This document shows positions 6,801 to 9,746 of a stretch of DNA of 9,746 nt, piece after piece (the first letter of the stretch is position 1; the number at the start of each line of letters is the position of its first letter). Origin of the DNA: Pseudomonadota bacterium (GTDB taxonomy: Bacteria > Pseudomonadota > Alphaproteobacteria > Sphingomonadales > Sphingomonadaceae); NCBI GenBank assembly GCA_023390675.1, contig JAEWCK010000377.1, forward strand, positions 1-9,746. Reading direction: 5' to 3'. The translations under genes and the position numbers were made by a program. The notes beneath the pieces are model-generated. The model was not told the DNA's origin, did not search any database, and was given only the letters and a program-made list of their open reading frames with translations.

Positions 6801-8093
6801 ATGAGTACCGGTTTCGAGCGCGATCCCGACGAATTTGCCCGGGGCGCGCGAGCGGTCGTGGTCTATCCGGACCTCGGCGGCAGCTCGCGCGACGCCGACG
6901 CGCGTCTGGAGGAGACCGCAGGGCTGGCCGCGGCGATCGGCGTCGACGTGGTCGAGCGCGTGCCGCTGCGCATCCGCGCGCCCAAGCCGGGCACGCTGAT
7001 CGGCTCGGGCCAGGTCGATGTGCTGGCAGAAACCGTGCGAGATCAGGAGCTTCAGCTCGCTGTCTTCGACGCGGCCTTAACGCCTGTGCAGCAGCGCAAC
7101 CTAGAGACCGCGCTCGGCTGCAAGGTGATCGACCGCACCGGGTTGATCCTCGAGATCTTCGGCGAGCGCGCGCGGACCGCCGAGGGCCGCCTCCAAGTCG
7201 AGCTCGCGCATCTCGACTATCAGGCCGGGCGCCTCGTGCGCAGCTGGACCCATCTCGAGCGCCAGCGCGGCGGCTTCGGCTTCCTCGGCGGCCCCGGCGA
7301 GACGCAGATCGAGGCCGACCGCCGGCTGATCCGCGACCGCATGGCGCGGCTGCGGCGCGAGCTCGACCAGGTCAGCCGCACCCGCTCGCTCCACCGCGAC
7401 CGCCGCCAGCGCGCGCCGTGGCCGGTGATTGCGCTGGTCGGCTATACGAACGCCGGAAAATCCACCCTTTTCAATCGCCTGACCGGCGCTGACGTCATGG
7501 CGGAAAACCTGCTCTTCGCCACGCTCGATCCCACGCTGCGGCAAGTTTCGCTTCCCGGAATCGACAAGGCGATCCTCTCGGACACGGTGGGATTCGTCTC
7601 GGAGCTGCCGACCCAGCTCGTCGCCGCATTCAAGGCGACGCTCGAGGAAGTCGTCTCGGCCGACCTGCTGATCCACGTCCGCGACGTCGCGCATCCGGAC
7701 AGCGAGGCGCAGAAGGACGATGTCGAGCAGGTTCTCGCCGAGATCGGCGTGGCCGAGGCGACGCCGCGCTTCGAGGCATGGAACAAGATCGACTTGCTCA
7801 ACGGCGAGTGCCGCGAGCAGCTGCTTGAGGACGCCGCAAGGCGCGATGACGTCATGCCCGTCTCGGCGTGGACCGGGGAGGGGGTGGACGCCCTGATCGA
7901 TGCCGTCGCCGCGCAGCTCACCGCCGGCCATCGTCGCTACACGATCGCCCTCGACCCCGCCGACGGCGCCGGCGCGGCGTGGCTCCACCAGCACGGCGAA
8001 GTGATCGAGCAGAGCATGGAGGGAGAGCGGGCCGTCTACGAGGTCCGGATGGCGCCGCGCGACTATGAGCGATTCGCGATGCGGAACGGCTGA
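6801..8093 (+). CDS. hflX: Ribosome-associated GTPase HflX
   Basis: 430-residue GTPase of the OBG-HflX branch; family members bind the 50S subunit and split stalled or heat-damaged ribosomes. Length matches the usual 400-440. The N-terminal HflX domain (about 15-120) contains KPGTLIGSGQVD (62-73) and DRTGLILEIF (111-120). A glycine-rich, charged connecting region follows, with the family hallmark GGPGETQ (163-169) and a helical Arg/Glu-rich stretch (172-203). The G domain has G1 GYTNAGKS (214-221), G3 DTVGF (261-265), G4 NKID (328-331) and a G5-like SAWTGEG (355-361). TAGGG at 6791-6795 gives a well-placed Shine-Dalgarno for ATG 6801. The 11-base gap to hfq and the common hfq-hflX pairing in Proteobacteria point to one transcript. 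All GTPase motifs are intact. The C-terminal part (about 375-430) is the usual small accessory domain. Confidence 0.96.
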   Translation: MSTGFERDPDEFARGARAVVVYPDLGGSSRDADARLEETAGLAAAIGVDVVERVPLRIRAPKPGTLIGSGQVDVLAETVRDQELQLAVFDAALTPVQQRNLETALGCKVIDRTGLILEIFGERARTAEGRLQVELAHLDYQAGRLVRSWTHLERQRGGFGFLGGPGETQIEADRRLIRDRMARLRRELDQVSRTRSLHRDRRQRAPWPVIALVGYTNAGKSTLFNRLTGADVMAENLLFATLDPTLRQVSLPGIDKAILSDTVGFVSELPTQLVAAFKATLEEVVSADLLIHVRDVAHPDSEAQKDDVEQVLAEIGVAEATPRFEAWNKIDLLNGECREQLLEDAARRDDVMPVSAWTGEGVDALIDAVAAQLTAGHRRYTIALDPADGAGAAWLHQHGEVIEQSMEGERAVYEVRMAPRDYERFAMRNG

Positions 8094-8280
8094 AGGCGCG
8101 TCAACGCGGGGCGTTCGATCGCGAATGTTCCCACTGGCCATGGAAGGCGCGGCCAAACCATATCGCCGGCTCGCGCTCGTGTGATTCAGAGATGTCAAAG
8201 AGCGGCGGCGGGCAGCCGACCGGACGAGCGAAGCATCTGAAATCCTACATTGCAAGTGCGGCAGCGATCCTGCGCGCCGG
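8094..8280. other. Convergent intergenic gap with interleaved inverted repeats
   Basis: No convincing gene lies in these 187 bases between the 3' ends of hflX (+) and mazG (-). A small AACGC-GGG-GCGTT stem-loop (8103-8115) sits ten bases after the hflX stop but lacks a T-run. Further on, CGCTCGT (8174-8180) pairs perfectly with ACGAGCG (8224-8230), and GATTCAGAGATG (8183-8194) pairs with CATCTGAAATC (8234-8244) with two small bulges. The two pairings interleave, so in RNA they would either exclude each other or form a pseudoknot. The region could hold 3'-end structure for either gene or a small RNA; I see no clear promoter or intrinsic terminator. Confidence 0.4.
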
Positions 8281-9042
8281 CTAGGAAGACTTGGCCGATT
8301 GCCAGAGCGCTTCCTTGGCATCCAGATCGAGCGAGGCGAACGCATCGCCCGCCTCAACCTCCATCGCCTTGAATCGCCGCTCGAACTTGCCGTTGGCCGC
8401 GCGCAGCGCTGCTTCAGGCTCCACCCCCAGCTTCCTCGCCCAATTGACCACCGCGAAGAGCAGGTCGCCGATTTCCTCCTCGCGCTCCTCGGACGTGAGG
8501 GCTGCTTCCACCTCGGCCAGTTCCTCGTCGATCTTCGCGCGTGCGCCGCTCGGATCGGGCCAGTCGAAACCGGTGCGCGCGGCGCGCTTCTGGAGCTTCT
8601 CGGCGCGGAGGAGGGCGGGGAGGCCGATCGCCACGCCGTCCAGCGCGCTTTCATGCCCCTTCGCCCCCCGCTCTGCGGCCTTGATTTGTTCCCACAGATG
8701 ATGGCCGCCTTCGGAAGCGCCGAGGAACAGATGCGGGTGGCGGCGCTCCATCTTGTCGCTGATCGCGTCGACGACATCGTTGAGCGCGAAATGCCCGGCT
8801 TCCTCGGCCATGCGGCTGTGGAACACGACCTGGAGGAGCAGGTCGCCGAGCTCGTCCTTGAGGTCGGTCATGTCGCAGCGCTCTATGGCGTCGGCGACTT
8901 CATAAGCTTCCTCAATCGTATAGGGCGCGATCGTCGCGAAGGTCTGCACCGTATCCCATTCGCACCCGGTCTTCGGGTCGCGCAACCGGGCCATGATCGC
9001 GACAAGGCGGTCGATGTTCGAAGTCGAGGGGCGATCGGTCAT
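8281..9042 (-). CDS. mazG: Nucleoside triphosphate pyrophosphohydrolase MazG
   Basis: Hydrolyses (d)NTPs to NMP and pyrophosphate, removing aberrant nucleotides and, in E. coli, influencing the (p)ppGpp stress response. The 253 residues match the full-length two-domain form (E. coli about 263). N-terminal domain: NIDRLVAIMARLRDP (9-23), GCEWD (26-30), TFATIAPYTIEEAYE (34-48), then the metal-binding pairs E45/E48 and E64/D67 in ELGDLLLQ, and RRHPHLF (100-106). The C-terminal domain repeats the pattern: IDEELAEVE (171-179) with E174/E177, and EIGDLLFAVVNWARKLG (190-206) with E190/D193; this is the catalytically active half in characterised homologues. It closes with ANGKFERRF (216-224). It lies 18 bases downstream of the dehydrogenase on the same strand, with no clear Shine-Dalgarno in that spacer, so coupling to the upstream gene is likely. 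It converges on hflX. Confidence 0.95.
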   Translation of the reverse strand: MTDRPSTSNIDRLVAIMARLRDPKTGCEWDTVQTFATIAPYTIEEAYEVADAIERCDMTDLKDELGDLLLQVVFHSRMAEEAGHFALNDVVDAISDKMERRHPHLFLGASEGGHHLWEQIKAAERGAKGHESALDGVAIGLPALLRAEKLQKRAARTGFDWPDPSGARAKIDEELAEVEAALTSEEREEEIGDLLFAVVNWARKLGVEPEAALRAANGKFERRFKAMEVEAGDAFASLDLDAKEALWQSAKSS

Positions 9043-9060
9043 GGCAAGCGCGTGCGGCGC

Positions 9061-9746
9061 TCAGGCAGTGGCGTCAAGCCCGCCGTCGATCACCTGGCAC
9101 GCGCCGTTGACATAGGCGGCCTTATCGGAGGCGAGAAAGGCGACCATGCCCGCAACTTCCTCGGGCAGCCCGTAGCGCCCGGCGGGGATGCCGCGCGCAT
9201 TCTCCGCCTCGCTGCGGCCCACGCTGGCATCGAGCGCGTCGATCATGCGGCCACGGATCGGGCCCGGGCAGATGCAATTGACGCGCACGCCGTGCGGCGC
9301 AGCCTCGATCGCGGCGACGCGGGTCAGCCCGATCACGGCGTGCTTGCTGGCGTTGTAGCCCGCCATGCCGGCGGCGCCGGCGAGCCCCGCGACGCTCGCG
9401 GTGTTGACGATCGAGCCCGAACCCTGCGCCAGCATCACCGGCAGGACGTATTTGAGGCCGAGGAACACCCCGTCGACATTCACTGCGAAGACGCGCCGGA
9501 AATCGGCGAGCGGATAGTCCTGGATGCGCGCGACCGGGCCTTCGATCCCGGCATTGTTGAAGAAGATATGGATCCGGCCGTGCGCCGCGAGCGTCCGCTT
9601 GACAGCGGCGCGCACCGATGGCTCGTCGGTGACGTCGGCCTCGGTCGCGAGCAAATCGCCGATCCGATCACGCAGCGGCGCGAAGTCAGTGCCGGGGCGG
9701 GCGACCGCGGCGATCGTCGCGCCGCGCTGCGCCATCAGCGCCGCGG
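9061..9746 (-). CDS. Classical short-chain dehydrogenase/reductase (SDR), 5' partial
   Basis: NAD(P)(H)-dependent oxidoreductase of the classical SDR family (typically about 250 residues); the substrate is not readable. The frame stays open through the right edge, and the ATG at 9735 (MAQRGATIAAVARPG) falls after the first Rossmann helix, so the real start and the TGxxxGIG cofactor motif lie outside the window. Counting from that ATG: DV at 34-35, the NNAG motif (60-63), N86 in NVDGVF, catalytic S114 in NTASVAG, Y127 and K131 in the YNASK motif (127-131), PGPI (157-160), and the C-terminal signature FLASDKAAYVNGACQVIDGG (200-219). The ASD-YVNG-DGG ending resembles the FabG-like, 3-oxoacyl reductase or glucose dehydrogenase subgroup. 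The catalytic tetrad appears complete. The stop is followed after 18 bases by mazG on the same strand, so the two may share a transcript, though no functional link is obvious. Confidence 0.92.
   Translation of the reverse strand, partial: AALMAQRGATIAAVARPGTDFAPLRDRIGDLLATEADVTDEPSVRAAVKRTLAAHGRIHIFFNNAGIEGPVARIQDYPLADFRRVFAVNVDGVFLGLKYVLPVMLAQGSGSIVNTASVAGLAGAAGMAGYNASKHAVIGLTRVAAIEAAPHGVRVNCICPGPIRGRMIDALDASVGRSEAENARGIPAGRYGLPEEVAGMVAFLASDKAAYVNGACQVIDGGLDATA

Noticed and set aside
8192..8199. Perfect TTGACA on the minus strand in the convergent gap
   Set aside because: No acceptable -10 box is found 16-18 bases further on.
7101..8777. Minus-strand 558-residue open frame spanning hflX, the gap and part of mazG
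   Set aside because: It runs opposite hflX and in the wrong frame through mazG with no domain; explained by the lack of stop codons in GC-rich DNA.
9095..9110. TGGCAC followed by GTTGA, resembling a sigma-54 promoter
   Set aside because: The invariant GC at the -12 element is missing at the right spacing and the site lies inside the dehydrogenase coding sequence.
9061..9735. ATG at 9735 as the true start of the dehydrogenase
   Set aside because: The frame remains open to the window edge and the essential N-terminal glycine motif would be missing, so the gene is partial.

Overview
The window is high-GC bacterial chromosome (strong G/C bias at third codon positions, densely packed genes) and looks like an alphaproteobacterium, most likely a sphingomonad. 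The reasons are the gene order ntrB-ntrC-ntrY-ntrX-hfq-hflX, the alphaproteobacterial style of the NtrY/NtrX pair, and an Hfq made of two fused Sm-like domains, an arrangement I associate with Sphingomonadales. The genus is inference.

Layout. Positions 1-6180 on the + strand hold two complete-looking two-component pairs: NtrB (5' end cut by the window edge) and NtrC, then NtrY and NtrX. Each kinase gene overlaps its regulator gene by the four bases ATGA, which suggests translational coupling within each pair. About 60 bases separate the pairs. A 120-base leader with a candidate promoter, two short hairpins and an A-rich ribosome-binding region leads into hfq (6304-6789). hflX follows after 11 bases (6801-8093). 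A 187-base convergent gap without a recognisable gene separates hflX from two minus-strand genes: mazG (8281-9042) and, upstream of it, a classical short-chain dehydrogenase/reductase whose N-terminus lies beyond the right edge (9061-9746).

How the genes work together. NtrB/NtrC is the standard cytoplasmic nitrogen-status relay acting on sigma-54 promoters. NtrY/NtrX is a membrane-anchored pair with a periplasmic sensor domain; in alphaproteobacteria such pairs are linked to nitrogen metabolism, redox or microaerobic responses and envelope control. Hfq (RNA chaperone) and HflX (ribosome-associated GTPase) add post-transcriptional and translational stress control, and MazG is a nucleotide-pool house-cleaning enzyme.

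Most of the window is well-known housekeeping regulation. The points worth a second look are: (1) the tandem Hfq, whose second domain has diverged at RNA-contact positions; (2) an NtrX whose AAA+ domain lacks the GAFTGA sigma-54 contact loop while its neighbour NtrC keeps it; (3) an hfq leader in which four consecutive A-R-N triplets overlap the Shine-Dalgarno sequence just after a hairpin, a plausible autoregulatory Hfq site. I see no mobile element, CRISPR array, tRNA or rRNA.
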